Source of the DNA: an uncultured Massilia sp.
GTDB taxonomy: Bacteria; Pseudomonadota; Gammaproteobacteria; Burkholderiales; Burkholderiaceae
Direction of reading: 5' to 3'
Assembly: GCA_946481275.1 (NCBI GenBank)
Contig: CAMLMV010000007.1
Location: forward strand, 124,001-188,000
DNA: 64,000 nucleotides
Below the pieces are notes generated by a model, which did no database searches, was not told where the DNA came from, and saw only the letters and a list, made by a program, of their open reading frames with translations. Positions 25,008 through 33,749 of this stretch are shown piece after piece. The position numbers and the translations under genes are program-made. Each line of letters begins with the position of its first letter. Positions within the stretch are counted from its first letter, which is position 1.

Positions 25008-28000
25008 GCCGCTTCAACCTGTCGGCGCTGGCCGTGCGCGAACGGTCCGTCACGCTGTTCCTCATCCTGCTCGTCTCGCTGGCCGGGGTGCTGGCCTTCC
25101 TGAAGCTCGGCCGTGCGGAAGATCCGCCGTTTACCGTGAAGCAGCTGACGGTGATCACCGCCTGGCCCGGCGCCACCGCCCGCGAGATGCAGGACCAGGT
25201 GGCGGAACCGCTCGAGAAGCGCATGCAGGAACTACGCTACTACGACCGCGCGGAAACCTACACGCGCCCCGGCCTCGCGTTCACGACGGTCACACTGCTG
25301 GACAGCACGCCGCCCGCCGACGTGCCGGACCAGTTTTATCAGGCGCGCAAGAAGCTGCAGGACGCGCAGCCGACGTTGCCGGCCGGCGTCATTGGCCCGA
25401 TGGTCAACGACGAATTCGCCGACGTCACGTTCGCCCTCTACGCGCTGAAGGCCCGCGGCAAGCCGGCCCGGTTGCTCGTGCGCGATGCCGAAACGCTGCG
25501 CCAGCGCCTGCTGCACGTGGCCGGCGTCAAGAAGGTCAACATCATCGGCGAGCAGGCCGAGCGCATCTTCGTGTCGTTCTCGCACGACCGCCTCGCCACG
25601 CTGGGCATCGCCCCGCAGGACATCTTCGCCGCGCTGAACGCGCGCAACGTCCTGACGCCGGCCGGGTCGATCGACACGAAGGGCGCGCAAGTCTTCGTCC
25701 GCCTGGACGGCGCCTACGACGAGCTGCAGAAAATCCGCGACACGCCTGTCGTCAGCCAGGGCCGCACCCTGAAACTGTCCGACATCGCGACGGTCGAACG
25801 CGGCTACGAGGACCCGGCCACCTTCCTCATCCGTAACAACGGCGAACCGGCACTGCTGCTGGGCGTCGTGATGCGCGACGGCTGGAATGGCCTCGACCTG
25901 GGCAAGGCGCTGGATGCCGAGGTCGCGTCCATCAACAAGAACGTCCCGCTGGGCATGAGCCTCGCCAAGGTGACCGACCAGGCCGTGAACATCAGCGGCG
26001 CCGTCGATGAATTCATGGTCAAGTTCTTCGTCGCGCTCCTCGTCGTGATGGTGGTCTGTTTCCTCAGCATGGGCTGGCGCGTGGGACTCGTCGTCGCCAC
26101 GGCCGTGCCGCTGACCCTGGCCGCCGTCTTCGTCGTGATGGCCGCGACGGGCAAGAACTTCGACCGCATCACCCTCGGCTCCCTGATCCTCGCGCTCGGC
26201 CTGCTCGTTGACGACGCCATCATCGCCATCGAAATGATGGTCGTGAAGATGGAAGAGGGCTACGACCGCGTGCAGGCGTCTGCGTACGCGTGGAGCCATA
26301 CGGCGGCCCCCATGTTGTCCGGCACGTTGATCACGGCCATCGGCTTCATGCCGAATGGCTTCGCGAAATCGACGGCCGGCGAATACACGAGCAACATGTT
26401 CTGGATCGTGGGCATTGCCCTCGTCACGTCGTGGATCGTCGCCGTCGTGTTCACACCCTACCTGGGCGTCAAACTCCTGCCGGCGATTCCAAAGATCGAA
26501 GGGGGCCATCACGCCATCTATGACACGCCGAACTACAACCGGTTCCGGCGCCTGCTGGGCACTGTGATCCGGCGCAAATGGCTCGTCGCGGCGATCGTGA
26601 TCGGTACCTTCGTCCTGGCCGGCGCCGGCATGGCCGTCGTCAAGAAGCAGTTCTTCCCGACGTCCGACCGCCCGGAGGTGCTGGTCGAGGTGCAGATGCC
26701 TTACGGGACGGCGATCGGGCAGACGTCCGCCGCCGCGGCGAAGGTCGAGGCGTGGCTCGCCAGGCAGAAGGAAGCGCGCACCGTCACCGCGTACGTCGGC
26801 CAGGGCGCGCCGCGCTTCTACCTGGCGATGGCGCCCGAGCTGCCCGACCCGTCGTTCGCCAAGATCGTGATCCGCACCGACAACGAACAGGAACGCGAAG
26901 CGCTCAAGCTGCGCCTGCGCGCGGCCATTGCCGATGGCCTGGCGCCGGAAGCCCGGGTGCGCGTCACGCAGCTCGTGTTCGGCCCGTACTCGCCGTATCC
27001 GGTCGCGTTCCGCCTGTCCGGCCCCGACCCGGACACGCTGCGCGCCAGCGCCGCGAAGGTGGAAGCCATCCTGCGTGCCAGCCCGCAGATGCGCACCGTG
27101 AACACGGACTGGGGCACGCGCGTGCCGGCCCTGCATTTCACGCTGGACCAGGACCGCCTGCAGGCCGTCGGCCTCACGTCGGCCGCGGTCGCGCAGCAGC
27201 TGCAGTTCCTGCTGAGCGGCGTGCCCGTGACGGCGGTGCGCGAGGACATCCGCTCGGTGCAGGTCGTCGCCCGCGCGGCCGGCGACGTGCGCCTGGATCC
27301 GGCGCGGATCAACGCCTTCACGCTCGTCGGCGCGGCCGGGCAACGCATCCCGTTGTCGCAGGTCGGCACGGTCGAGGTCCGGGCGGAAGAACCGGTGCTG
27401 CGCCGGCGCGACCGCATGCCGACCATCACCATCCGCGGCGACATCGCGGAGGGCCTGCAGCCGCCGGACGTGTCGCTGGCCATGCAGCAGGCGCTGCAAC
27501 CCGTCGCCGCAACGCTGCCGGCCGGGTACAAGCTGGAGATGGCGGGTTCGATCGAGGAAGCCGGCAAGGCGAATGCCGCGCTGCTGCCGCTGTTCCCCAT
27601 CATGCTCGCGTTCACCCTCCTGATCATCGTGTTCCAGGTGCGCTCGATCGCGTCGATGGTGATGGTGTTCCTGACCAGCCCGCTTGGCCTGATCGGCGTC
27701 GTGCCGACATTGCTCCTGTTCCGCCAGCCGTTCGGGATCAATGCGCTCGTGGGCCTGGTCGCGCTGTCCGGCATCCTGATGCGCAATACGCTGATTTTGA
27801 TCGGGCAGATCGACCACAACCGCAAGGAGGGCCTGGCGCCGTTCGACGCCGTCGTCGAGGCGACCGTGCAGCGGGCGCGGCCCGTCATCCTGACGGCGCT
27901 GGCGGCGATGCTGGCGTTCATTCCGCTCACGCACTCCGTGTTCTGGGGCACGCTCGCGTACACGCTGATCGGCGGCACGTTCGCGGGCACGGTCATGACG

Positions 28001-28090
28001 CTCGTGTTCCTGCCCGCGATGTACGCGATCTGGTTCCGGATCGCACCGGCGCCCGAACCGGCGCGGGACATGGCCGCGGCACCGGCCTGA
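25004..28090 (+). CDS. RND efflux pump permease, AcrB/HAE1 superfamily
   Basis: A 1028-residue inner-membrane proton-driven exporter with the duplicated RND layout: one helix, a large periplasmic loop, six helices, then the same again. The proton-relay region contains LGLLVDDAIIAIE in the fourth helix and GILMRNTLILIGQ in the second half. The first periplasmic part ends in DRIT-LGSLILALG. Together with the adaptor and outer-membrane factor it forms a tripartite pump; substrate unknown. The ATG overlaps the adaptor stop. Confidence 0.94.
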   Translation: MSRFNLSALAVRERSVTLFLILLVSLAGVLAFLKLGRAEDPPFTVKQLTVITAWPGATAREMQDQVAEPLEKRMQELRYYDRAETYTRPGLAFTTVTLLDSTPPADVPDQFYQARKKLQDAQPTLPAGVIGPMVNDEFADVTFALYALKARGKPARLLVRDAETLRQRLLHVAGVKKVNIIGEQAERIFVSFSHDRLATLGIAPQDIFAALNARNVLTPAGSIDTKGAQVFVRLDGAYDELQKIRDTPVVSQGRTLKLSDIATVERGYEDPATFLIRNNGEPALLLGVVMRDGWNGLDLGKALDAEVASINKNVPLGMSLAKVTDQAVNISGAVDEFMVKFFVALLVVMVVCFLSMGWRVGLVVATAVPLTLAAVFVVMAATGKNFDRITLGSLILALGLLVDDAIIAIEMMVVKMEEGYDRVQASAYAWSHTAAPMLSGTLITAIGFMPNGFAKSTAGEYTSNMFWIVGIALVTSWIVAVVFTPYLGVKLLPAIPKIEGGHHAIYDTPNYNRFRRLLGTVIRRKWLVAAIVIGTFVLAGAGMAVVKKQFFPTSDRPEVLVEVQMPYGTAIGQTSAAAAKVEAWLARQKEARTVTAYVGQGAPRFYLAMAPELPDPSFAKIVIRTDNEQEREALKLRLRAAIADGLAPEARVRVTQLVFGPYSPYPVAFRLSGPDPDTLRASAAKVEAILRASPQMRTVNTDWGTRVPALHFTLDQDRLQAVGLTSAAVAQQLQFLLSGVPVTAVREDIRSVQVVARAAGDVRLDPARINAFTLVGAAGQRIPLSQVGTVEVRAEEPVLRRRDRMPTITIRGDIAEGLQPPDVSLAMQQALQPVAATLPAGYKLEMAGSIEEAGKANAALLPLFPIMLAFTLLIIVFQVRSIASMVMVFLTSPLGLIGVVPTLLLFRQPFGINALVGLVALSGILMRNTLILIGQIDHNRKEGLAPFDAVVEATVQRARPVILTALAAMLAFIPLTHSVFWGTLAYTLIGGTFAGTVMTLVFLPAMYAIWFRIAPAPEPARDMAAAPA

Positions 28091-28103
28091 TTCAGCAAGA
28101 AAA

Positions 28104-28136
28104 AGCCCGGGCGGGCCTTGCGGCGGCGCCCGGGCT
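28104..28136. terminator. GC-rich hairpin after the RND pump gene
   Basis: AGCCCGGGCG (28104-28113) pairs with CGCCCGGGCT (28127-28136). It lies 14 bp after the pump stop codon. On the plus strand the T-tract is missing (GTTC follows); on the minus strand AAAAA becomes TTTTT after the stem, so it would terminate best in the minus direction. It probably acts as a partial bidirectional terminator. Confidence 0.6.
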
Positions 28137-28278
28137 GTTCGCAGCCCGGATCGGGTTGCAACAGTGCGTTCGGAACTTAGCTGGTTTTCTGCGATCTTAT
28201 GCGAAACACGTATGTTTGTTCCGTTCAGCACGGCTACCAAAGCTCCCGGTGCCTCGACCAACACCATGTAAGAGCCCA

Positions 28279-29478
28279 ATGTTCGTAGCGCACCGCATCC
28301 GGCTGGACCCGAACAACGTGCAGGCGACCTACCTTGCGCGCGCGGCCGGCACGGCCCGCTTCGCCTATAACTGGGCGCTGAAGGAGTGGCAGAAACAGTA
28401 CGAAACCTGCAAGGCCGACCCGACGCTGCCTAAGCCATCCGAAGCGGCCTTGCGGCGCCTTCTCAACAGCATCAAGCGCGAGCAGTTTCCCTGGATGCTG
28501 GAGGTCACCAAGAACGCGCCGCAGATGGCCATCATGCAGCTCGGACGGGCCTTCGAGAACTTCTTCGCCAGGCGCGCCCGTTATCCGCGATTTCGGAGAA
28601 AAGGACAGGACGACCGCTTCACTTTGACCAATGATCAGTTCAGGGTCGAGGGGCGGCGCATCTGCATTCCAAAGCTGGGGTGGGTCCGTATGCGCGAGAC
28701 GTTGCGCTTTGCGGGACGTATCGTCTCCGCCACGGTCGCGCGCGTCGCTTACCATTGGTACGCCGGGATTACTGTCGAGATCCCCGATCCGCCTGCGCCA
28801 CCAGCCGAGAACCAAGGCACGGTCGGGGTCGATCTGGGCGTCAAGGCGTTGGCCACCTTGTCGACTGGCGAAACATTCAAAAGTCCGAAGGCGCTGCGTA
28901 ACCTGCTTGTCAGATTGCGCAGACTGTCGCGTGGCTTGTCTCGCAAAGTCAAAGGATCGCGCAACCGCGCCAAGGCGAAGCTGAAACTGGCGAAGCTGTA
29001 CGCGCGCATTGCCAACATTCGCCGCGATGGCCTGCATCAGCTAAGCACAAGCATCACGCGCCGTTTTCACACGATCGGTATCGAAGACCTCAATATCAAA
29101 GGCATGTTGGGCAACCGGCATCTGGCACGGGCCATTGCCGACATGGGTTTCTTCGAGTTGCGCCGCCAGATCGAGTACAAGGCGGTCTGGCGCGGCGGGC
29201 AGGTCGTGCTGGTCGATCGCTGGTTCCCGAGCAGCAAGCTGTGCTCAGGTTGCGGATACCGGTTGGATGAGCTCGGCCTCGATGTGCGTCACTGGACCTG
29301 CCCGGATTGCGGGGCATCCCACGACCGCGACGTGAACGCCGCAACCAATCTAAGAAACATGGCGGTAAGTTCTACCGCATCTGTCTGTGGAGGGGAAGGC
29401 GCTGGCCCTGCGCGCGAGCGCATGGTGAAACCGGCCCCGGTGAAGCAGGAATCCAACGGCAAAGCTAACTATGGTTAG
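28279..29478 (+). CDS. tnpB: TnpB, IS200/IS605-family RNA-guided nuclease
   Basis: A 399-residue protein that appears intact. The N-terminal helix-turn-helix region contains AGTARFAYNWALKEWQ. The RuvC core has D185 (GVDLGVKALATLS), E269 (GIEDLNIKGM) and D351 (HDRDVNAATNL), and a Cys4 zinc finger lies between the last two (CSGCG, CPDCG). No tnpA lies beside it, so it is an IS1341-type stand-alone copy. TnpB enzymes cut DNA using an omega-RNA made from the 3' end of the gene and the element's right end. A hairpin overlapping its stop codon fits that. It sits between the efflux operon and aceA. Confidence 0.93.
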   Translation: MFVAHRIRLDPNNVQATYLARAAGTARFAYNWALKEWQKQYETCKADPTLPKPSEAALRRLLNSIKREQFPWMLEVTKNAPQMAIMQLGRAFENFFARRARYPRFRRKGQDDRFTLTNDQFRVEGRRICIPKLGWVRMRETLRFAGRIVSATVARVAYHWYAGITVEIPDPPAPPAENQGTVGVDLGVKALATLSTGETFKSPKALRNLLVRLRRLSRGLSRKVKGSRNRAKAKLKLAKLYARIANIRRDGLHQLSTSITRRFHTIGIEDLNIKGMLGNRHLARAIADMGFFELRRQIEYKAVWRGGQVVLVDRWFPSSKLCSGCGYRLDELGLDVRHWTCPDCGASHDRDVNAATNLRNMAVSSTASVCGGEGAGPARERMVKPAPVKQESNGKANYG

Positions 29479-29484
29479 CTTTGC
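29459..29484. ncRNA. Right-end hairpin of the tnpB element, probable omega-RNA 3' part
   Basis: GCAAAGCTAAC (29459-29469) and GTTAGCTTTGC (29474-29484) form a perfect 11-bp stem with a TATG loop; the tnpB stop codon is inside the second arm. IS200/IS605 right ends carry such subterminal hairpins and the omega-RNA spans this area. The element must end between 29485 and the aceA stop at 29504, leaving at most about 20 bp for the boundary. The guide would then be read from the aceA 3' end. Confidence 0.6.
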
Positions 29485-29503
29485 ACAAGTTTGGAAGAAC
29501 GGA

Positions 29504-31084
29504 TCAGAACTGGTTCATGGTGTTGTGCTTGCCGCCGGCCTTCAGCGCCGCTTCGCCGCTGAAGTATTCCTTGTGGTCGTCGCCGATGTCCGAACCGGAC
29601 ATGTTCTGGTGCTTGACGCAGGCGATGCCCTGGCGGATTTCCTTGCGCTGCACGCCGGCCACGTAGCCCAGCATGCCCTGGTTGCCGAAGTAGTCCTTGG
29701 CCAGGTTATCCGTGGACAGGGCGGCCGTGTGGTAGGTCGGCAGCGTGATCAGGTGGTGGAAGATGCCCGCTTCGCGCGCCGCGTCGGCCTGGAACGTGCG
29801 GATGCGCTCGTCGGCGACCTTCGCCAGGATCGAGTCGTCGTACTCGGCGCTCATCAGGTGTGCGCGGTCGTAGGCCGACACGTCTTCGCCGCGGTCCTTC
29901 ATGCCGTCGTACACCTGCTGGCGGAAGTTCAGCGTCCAGTTGAACGACGGGCTGTTGTTGTACACCAGCTTCGCATTCGGGATCACCTTGCGGATTTCAC
30001 GCACCATGCCGCCGATCTGGCCGATGTGCGGTTTCTCGGTCTCGATCCACAGCAGGTCGGCGCCGTTCTGCAGCGACGTGATGCAGTCGAGGACGCAGCG
30101 CGCTTCGCCCGTGCCTTCGCGGAACTGGAACAGGTTGCTTGCCAGGCGCTTCGGACGCAGCAGCTTGCCGTTACGCTGGATCACGACGTCGCCGTTCTTC
30201 AGTTCGGCCGCCGCGATTTCTTCCGCGTCGAGGAAGCTGTTGTACTGGTCGCCCAGGTCGCCCGGTTCATGGGTGACGGCGATCTGCTTGGTCAGGCCGG
30301 CGCCCAGCGAGTCGGTGCGGGCCACGATGACGCCGTCGTCCACGCCCAGTTCGAGGAACGCGTAGCGCACGGCGCGGATCTTGGCCAGGAAGTCCTCGTG
30401 CGGGACCGTGACCTTGCCGTCCTGGTGGCCGCACTGCTTTTCGTCCGACACCTGGTTTTCCAGCTGGATGCAGCAGGCGCCCGCTTCGATCATCTGCTTG
30501 GCCAGCAGGTACGTCGCTTCCGCATTGCCGAAGCCGGCGTCGATGTCGGCGATGATGGGCACGACGTGGGTGACGAAGTTGTCGATCTTGTCCTGGATCG
30601 CGGCCCTGGCGGCGCCTTCGGCGGCGTCCAGCTGGCGGAACAGGCCGCCCAGTTCACGGGCGTCGGCCTGGCGCAGGAACGTGTACAGCTCCTTGATCAG
30701 CGCGGGGACGGCCGTCTTTTCGTGCATCGACTGGTCCGGCAGCGGGCCGAATTCCGAGCGCAGGGCGGCGATCATCCAGCCCGACAGGTACAGGTAGCGG
30801 CGGTCGGTGTTGTTAAAGTGCTTCTTGATCGAGATCAGCTTCTGCTGGCCGATGAAGCCGTGCCAGCAGCCCAGCGACTGCGTGTACTGGGACGGATCGG
30901 CATCGTAGTTCGCCATGTCTCGGCGCATGATCGCAGCCGTGTAGCGGGCGATGTCGAGGCCGGTCTTGAAGCGGTTCTGCGCACGCATGCGGGCGGCGGA
31001 TTCCGGATTGATGGCGTCCCAGCCGCTGCCGTAGCGCTGCTTGAGGGTGGCGATGGCCTGGATATCGTTTTGGTACTCGGACAT
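29504..31084 (-). CDS. aceA: Isocitrate lyase, long form
   Basis: A 526-residue glyoxylate-shunt enzyme that splits isocitrate into glyoxylate and succinate. The catalytic loop reads SDEKQCGHQDGK with the active-site Cys, the long-form (Pseudomonas-type) version of KKCGH. IADIDAGFGNAEATYLLAK and the C-terminal TLPTYHTAALSTDNLAKDYFG are also characteristic. The start at 31084 has GGAG 8 bp upstream. It stands alone; the adjacent mobile tnpB element lies just past its stop. It allows growth on acetate and fatty acids, fitting the polyhydroxyalkanoate genes nearby. Confidence 0.96.
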   Translation of the reverse strand: MSEYQNDIQAIATLKQRYGSGWDAINPESAARMRAQNRFKTGLDIARYTAAIMRRDMANYDADPSQYTQSLGCWHGFIGQQKLISIKKHFNNTDRRYLYLSGWMIAALRSEFGPLPDQSMHEKTAVPALIKELYTFLRQADARELGGLFRQLDAAEGAARAAIQDKIDNFVTHVVPIIADIDAGFGNAEATYLLAKQMIEAGACCIQLENQVSDEKQCGHQDGKVTVPHEDFLAKIRAVRYAFLELGVDDGVIVARTDSLGAGLTKQIAVTHEPGDLGDQYNSFLDAEEIAAAELKNGDVVIQRNGKLLRPKRLASNLFQFREGTGEARCVLDCITSLQNGADLLWIETEKPHIGQIGGMVREIRKVIPNAKLVYNNSPSFNWTLNFRQQVYDGMKDRGEDVSAYDRAHLMSAEYDDSILAKVADERIRTFQADAAREAGIFHHLITLPTYHTAALSTDNLAKDYFGNQGMLGYVAGVQRKEIRQGIACVKHQNMSGSDIGDDHKEYFSGEAALKAGGKHNTMNQF

Positions 31085-31163
31085 GTCGAACTCCATGAAA
31101 AGTGAATCGAAAGTGGTGAAGCGCATGGGTTCATCATAAGAGATCCGGCGCGCCTAAATCTTC

Positions 31164-31179
31164 TGTCTTATATAAGACA
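31164..31179. promoter_or_regulatory. Perfect palindrome TGTCTTATATAAGACA upstream of aceA
   Basis: A 16-bp perfect palindrome lies 80 bp before the aceA start, in an AT-rich stretch likely to hold the promoter. Its position and symmetry suit an operator for a dimeric regulator controlling the glyoxylate shunt. No regulator gene is adjacent and I cannot name the protein. Confidence 0.6.
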
Positions 31180-31331
31180 TAAAACTAAAATTACATCAGT
31201 AAATTCAATGAGTTATATCAAGCATTCCGCAATGCGGCAAATAGTTTTGCGAAATGGAATATTCATCCCACCTGTTGAAAGGCTCAAATTCCACATCGTG
31301 GAACGCTATTCAGCCGAGTGAAAAATTGCAG

Positions 31332-31560
31332 AAATTCGGGGTCAGAGCACGTTTTCGCTTGAAATCGGGGTCGGAGCACATTTCGGATCAATGTGTGTAG
31401 AGCATCGGACGCGCCAACTGGTCGCGCGCCGTGTCGCGTCGACGTGGCGATACATCGGGAAGAGCCACGCGCAGCTTGGGATGAAGTTGCCGCAAGAACT
31501 TTGCGCGTAAATGTGCTCTGACCCCGAATTCGTCCCGAAATGTGCTCTGACCCCGAATTT
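31332..31560. mobile_element. 229-bp element bounded by doubled inverted repeats
   Basis: Two direct copies of a GGGGTCAGAGCAC-containing motif lie at 31332-31350 and 31364-31383 (the second reads GGGGTCGGAGCAC). Two inverted copies (GTGCTCTGACCCC) lie at 31509-31530 and 31538-31560. The ends align over about 50 bp as imperfect inverted repeats, each end being a tandem pair. The 125-bp interior has no gene I recognise. From memory this motif flanks REP-associated tyrosine transposase genes in environmental betaproteobacteria, so this may be a non-autonomous derivative. Confidence 0.6.
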
Positions 31561-31575
31561 GGGAAAGCTGAAGGC

Positions 31576-31604
31576 AAAAAAAAAGCCCGCTGTTTGGCGG
31601 GCTT
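31576..31604 (-). terminator. Rho-independent terminator for rnk
   Basis: On the minus strand AAGCCCGC pairs with GCGGGCTT around a 6-nt loop, followed by nine T residues (A-run at 31576-31584 on plus). It lies about 125 bp after the rnk stop and reads in the rnk direction. Opposite it, aceA transcription starts further left, so this hairpin separates the two minus-strand units. Confidence 0.85.
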
Positions 31605-31729
31605 GAATCTATTTTCTTGGAGGAAGATAGAGGAGACAGGAACCATTGTGCTGCAATGCACAAAAGCCGTCCAATGATGTTTCGTGATGAGCGTCATCCG
31701 TCAGGCGCATGACTGCTCATCCGCGGCGG

Positions 31730-32137
31730 TTACAGGTGATAGTGACCTGCACGCTCCGGCTGGTAGATCACTTCGACGACTTCCACGCCGAGCGTCCGGC
31801 CGTCGGGATGCGTCCAGTCGATGCGGTCACCTTCCGACAGGCCCAGCAGGGCGCTGCCCACGGGCGACAGCACGGAGACGGTGTCTTCGCCCTCGCCGGT
31901 TTCCTTCGGATAGACGAGCGTCTTGCACCACTCGCTTTCCTTGCCATCCAGGCGGAAGCGGACGGTGGAACGCATGGTCACGACGCGGGGCGGCATGTCC
32001 CAGGGCGCGACGACGTCGGCCCGTGCGAGCTCGTCCGCGAGGGCGTCGCGCGCGGGGGCCTGGGCGGAGGGCAGGCGGTCCAGCAGCAGGTCGATGCGGT
32101 CGAGGTCGAGCGTCGAAATGGTGATGAGGGGCTGCAT
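31730..32137 (-). CDS. rnk: Nucleoside diphosphate kinase regulator, GreA/GreB-like
   Basis: A 135-residue protein with a short N-terminal Rnk coiled coil (TLDLDRIDLLLDRLPS) and a C-terminal FKBP-like GreA/GreB domain (STVRFRLDGKESEW; VSVLSPVGSALLGLSEGD). Rnk binds RNA polymerase in the secondary channel but lacks the long Gre hairpin; the name comes from its effect on nucleoside diphosphate kinase levels. GGAGG precedes the ATG. A small membrane-protein gene lies 11 bp upstream on the same strand. Confidence 0.9.
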   Translation of the reverse strand: MQPLITISTLDLDRIDLLLDRLPSAQAPARDALADELARADVVAPWDMPPRVVTMRSTVRFRLDGKESEWCKTLVYPKETGEGEDTVSVLSPVGSALLGLSEGDRIDWTHPDGRTLGVEVVEVIYQPERAGHYHL

Positions 32138-32148
32138 GGAGACCTCCT

Positions 32149-32301
32149 TTACTCGAAATGGAGCAGCAGCCAGCCGAGCGGCAGGCAGACGGCGAGGGCG
32201 AGGCCGATGCGCTGGCGCAGCCGCTTGCGGTGCGAGATCAGGTCGTGGATGGCCCGGATGCTGGGCGGGCGGCGGAACCGCGAGGGTCGATTGATTTTCA
32301 T
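32149..32301 (-). CDS. Small basic single-pass membrane protein
   Basis: A 50-residue product. The N-terminal half is Arg-rich (NRPSRFRRPPSIRAIHDLIS, HRKRLRQR) and the C-terminal half is one hydrophobic helix (IGLALAVCLPLGWLLLHF). No family is recognised. Its stop lies 11 bp before rnk, so the two could be co-transcribed. The ribosome site (AAGAGA) is moderate. Coding status rests on composition and position only. Confidence 0.4.
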   Translation of the reverse strand: MKINRPSRFRRPPSIRAIHDLISHRKRLRQRIGLALAVCLPLGWLLLHFE

Positions 32302-32819
32302 AGTAGTCTCTTGATGTCCTGGACAGGAATAGTCATGGCCGCCCGATTGTTCGGGCGGGTGGGATACATGGGATGGAGCCCGGTCGACGGCTGTGCCGCC
32401 GCCGAGCTTTAATGAAGCCGGGCGAGAAATCGCGGCAGGGAAAAGGCCATGCCGCGACGGGGAGAAGGTGCGGGGCGCACGCACACAGCCGTCACGTGGA
32501 CGGGGGCGTGGGCCTGTCGGCATGTCATGAAACCATTCTGAACCATTGCGTTGCCATGCACCGTTGATCGTTGATCGATGATTGATTGTACATCGGTCCG
32601 CGTCGCACGGGCGCGTGGTTTGCCTTATCCGGCCGCACGCGCCAGCAGCGTACGGATTTCGGAGGCGATCTCGTCCACGTGCGAGGCGGTCGGCCAGCGA
32701 GGTGTGCGTGATGGGCTCCGAATGAGGTTGACGGCTTGGCCTGGCGCCGGTCCCATGCGTCGGTAAACCAAGTAAGATGCAGGATTGTTGATACACGGTG
32801 TAATGAATAGGAATCCTCG
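32302..32819. other. 518-bp intergenic region, no gene seen
   Basis: No convincing coding frame appears. It contains a short stretch of repeated TTGATCG/ATTGATTG units at 32563-32588, and toward the right the putative promoter region of the LysR gene. It must also hold the promoter of the small membrane protein and rnk. Confidence 0.5.
32792..32802. promoter_or_regulatory. Dyad TACAC-G-GTGTA before lysR
   Basis: A perfect 11-bp dyad 17 bp before the lysR ATG. It is followed by TAATGA, and the site before the SDR gene (33741-33755) also ends in GTAATGA, suggesting that the same LysR protein binds both. Confidence 0.35.
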
Positions 32820-33749
32820 ATGAGCCGCCAGTTCGACGACATCCTGCTCGGCAGCATCGAGCTGTTCTGCTCCGCCGCCGAACTGGGCAGCTTCACGGCC
32901 GCGGCGACGGCCGCCGCCGTCACGCCGGCCGCCGTCAGCCGGGCCGTCTCGCGCCTGGAAGGGCGCCTCGGCGTGCGCCTGTTCGTACGCACCACGCGCA
33001 CCCTGCACCTGACGGAAGCCGGCCGCGACTACTTCGACCAGTGCCGCCAGGCGCTGGCGCAGCTCGTCGAGGCCGAGCGTGCCGTCACGGGCCGCCAGAG
33101 CGCGCCGTCCGGCCTGCTGCGCATCAGCATGCCCACGCCTTACGGCCATTACCGCGTGCTGCCGATTCTTCCCGAGTTCACGCGCCGCTATCCGGACGTG
33201 AAGGTCGATTTCCACCTCAGTAACCGCAACGTCGATTTCGGCGACGAAGGCTTCGACCTCGCGATCCGCGGCCGGACGCCGGCCGATTCGACGATGATCT
33301 CGCGGCCGCTGGAAGACGCGGCACTGGTGGTCGTCGCGTCCCCCGATTACCTGAAGCGCGCGGGCACGCCGAAGACGCCGGATGCGCTGCCCGGCCACAA
33401 CTGCATCCAGTTCGCGCTGCCCAGCACGGGCCGCAACATCCCGTGGCTGTTCCGCGTGGACGGCGAGGACATCGACCTGCCCACCAACGGCCTGTACGGC
33501 TGCGCCGAAGACATCCTTGGCGCCGTCACGCTGGCGCGCGCGGGCGGCGGCATCTTCCAGACCTACCGTTTCATCGTCGAGGCCGACCTCGCGGCCGGCC
33601 GCCTCGTCGACGTGCTGCCCGCGTACGGTGGCCGGTCGAGGCCGTTCTGCCTGATCTATCCGCATAACCGGCACGTGGCGGCGCGGGTGCGCGCGTTCGT
33701 CGATTTCCTCGTCGAGCATTTGCGCGAGCCGCCGCGATTCATTACGTGA
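32820..33749 (+). CDS. LysR-family transcriptional regulator
   Basis: A 309-residue regulator. The winged helix includes LGSFTAAATAAAVTPAAVSRAVSRLE, quoted in part as AAAVTPAAVSRAVSRLE; the effector domain resembles the CrgA/DsdC-like group that controls oxidoreductases (VKVDFHLSNRNVDFGDEGFD; AIRGRTPADSTMISRPL). It lies 107 bp upstream of an SDR and a tautomerase gene on the same strand, which are its probable targets. Confidence 0.92.
   Translation: MSRQFDDILLGSIELFCSAAELGSFTAAATAAAVTPAAVSRAVSRLEGRLGVRLFVRTTRTLHLTEAGRDYFDQCRQALAQLVEAERAVTGRQSAPSGLLRISMPTPYGHYRVLPILPEFTRRYPDVKVDFHLSNRNVDFGDEGFDLAIRGRTPADSTMISRPLEDAALVVVASPDYLKRAGTPKTPDALPGHNCIQFALPSTGRNIPWLFRVDGEDIDLPTNGLYGCAEDILGAVTLARAGGGIFQTYRFIVEADLAAGRLVDVLPAYGGRSRPFCLIYPHNRHVAARVRAFVDFLVEHLREPPRFIT

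Noticed and set aside
28104..28136. The GC-rich hairpin as the left end of the tnpB element
   Set aside because: It lies immediately after the pump stop and looks like a terminator; it shares no sequence with the right-end hairpin.
26578..29478. A 966-codon frame that would fuse an upstream protein to TnpB
   Set aside because: Its first 567 codons are an alternative frame of the RND pump gene. TnpB homology begins exactly at the ATG at 28279.
32563..32588. TTGATCG-like short repeats as a CRISPR or iteron array
   Set aside because: The units are degenerate, only a few bases long and have no spacers. No cas or replication gene is nearby, and no CRISPR array was seen anywhere in the window.
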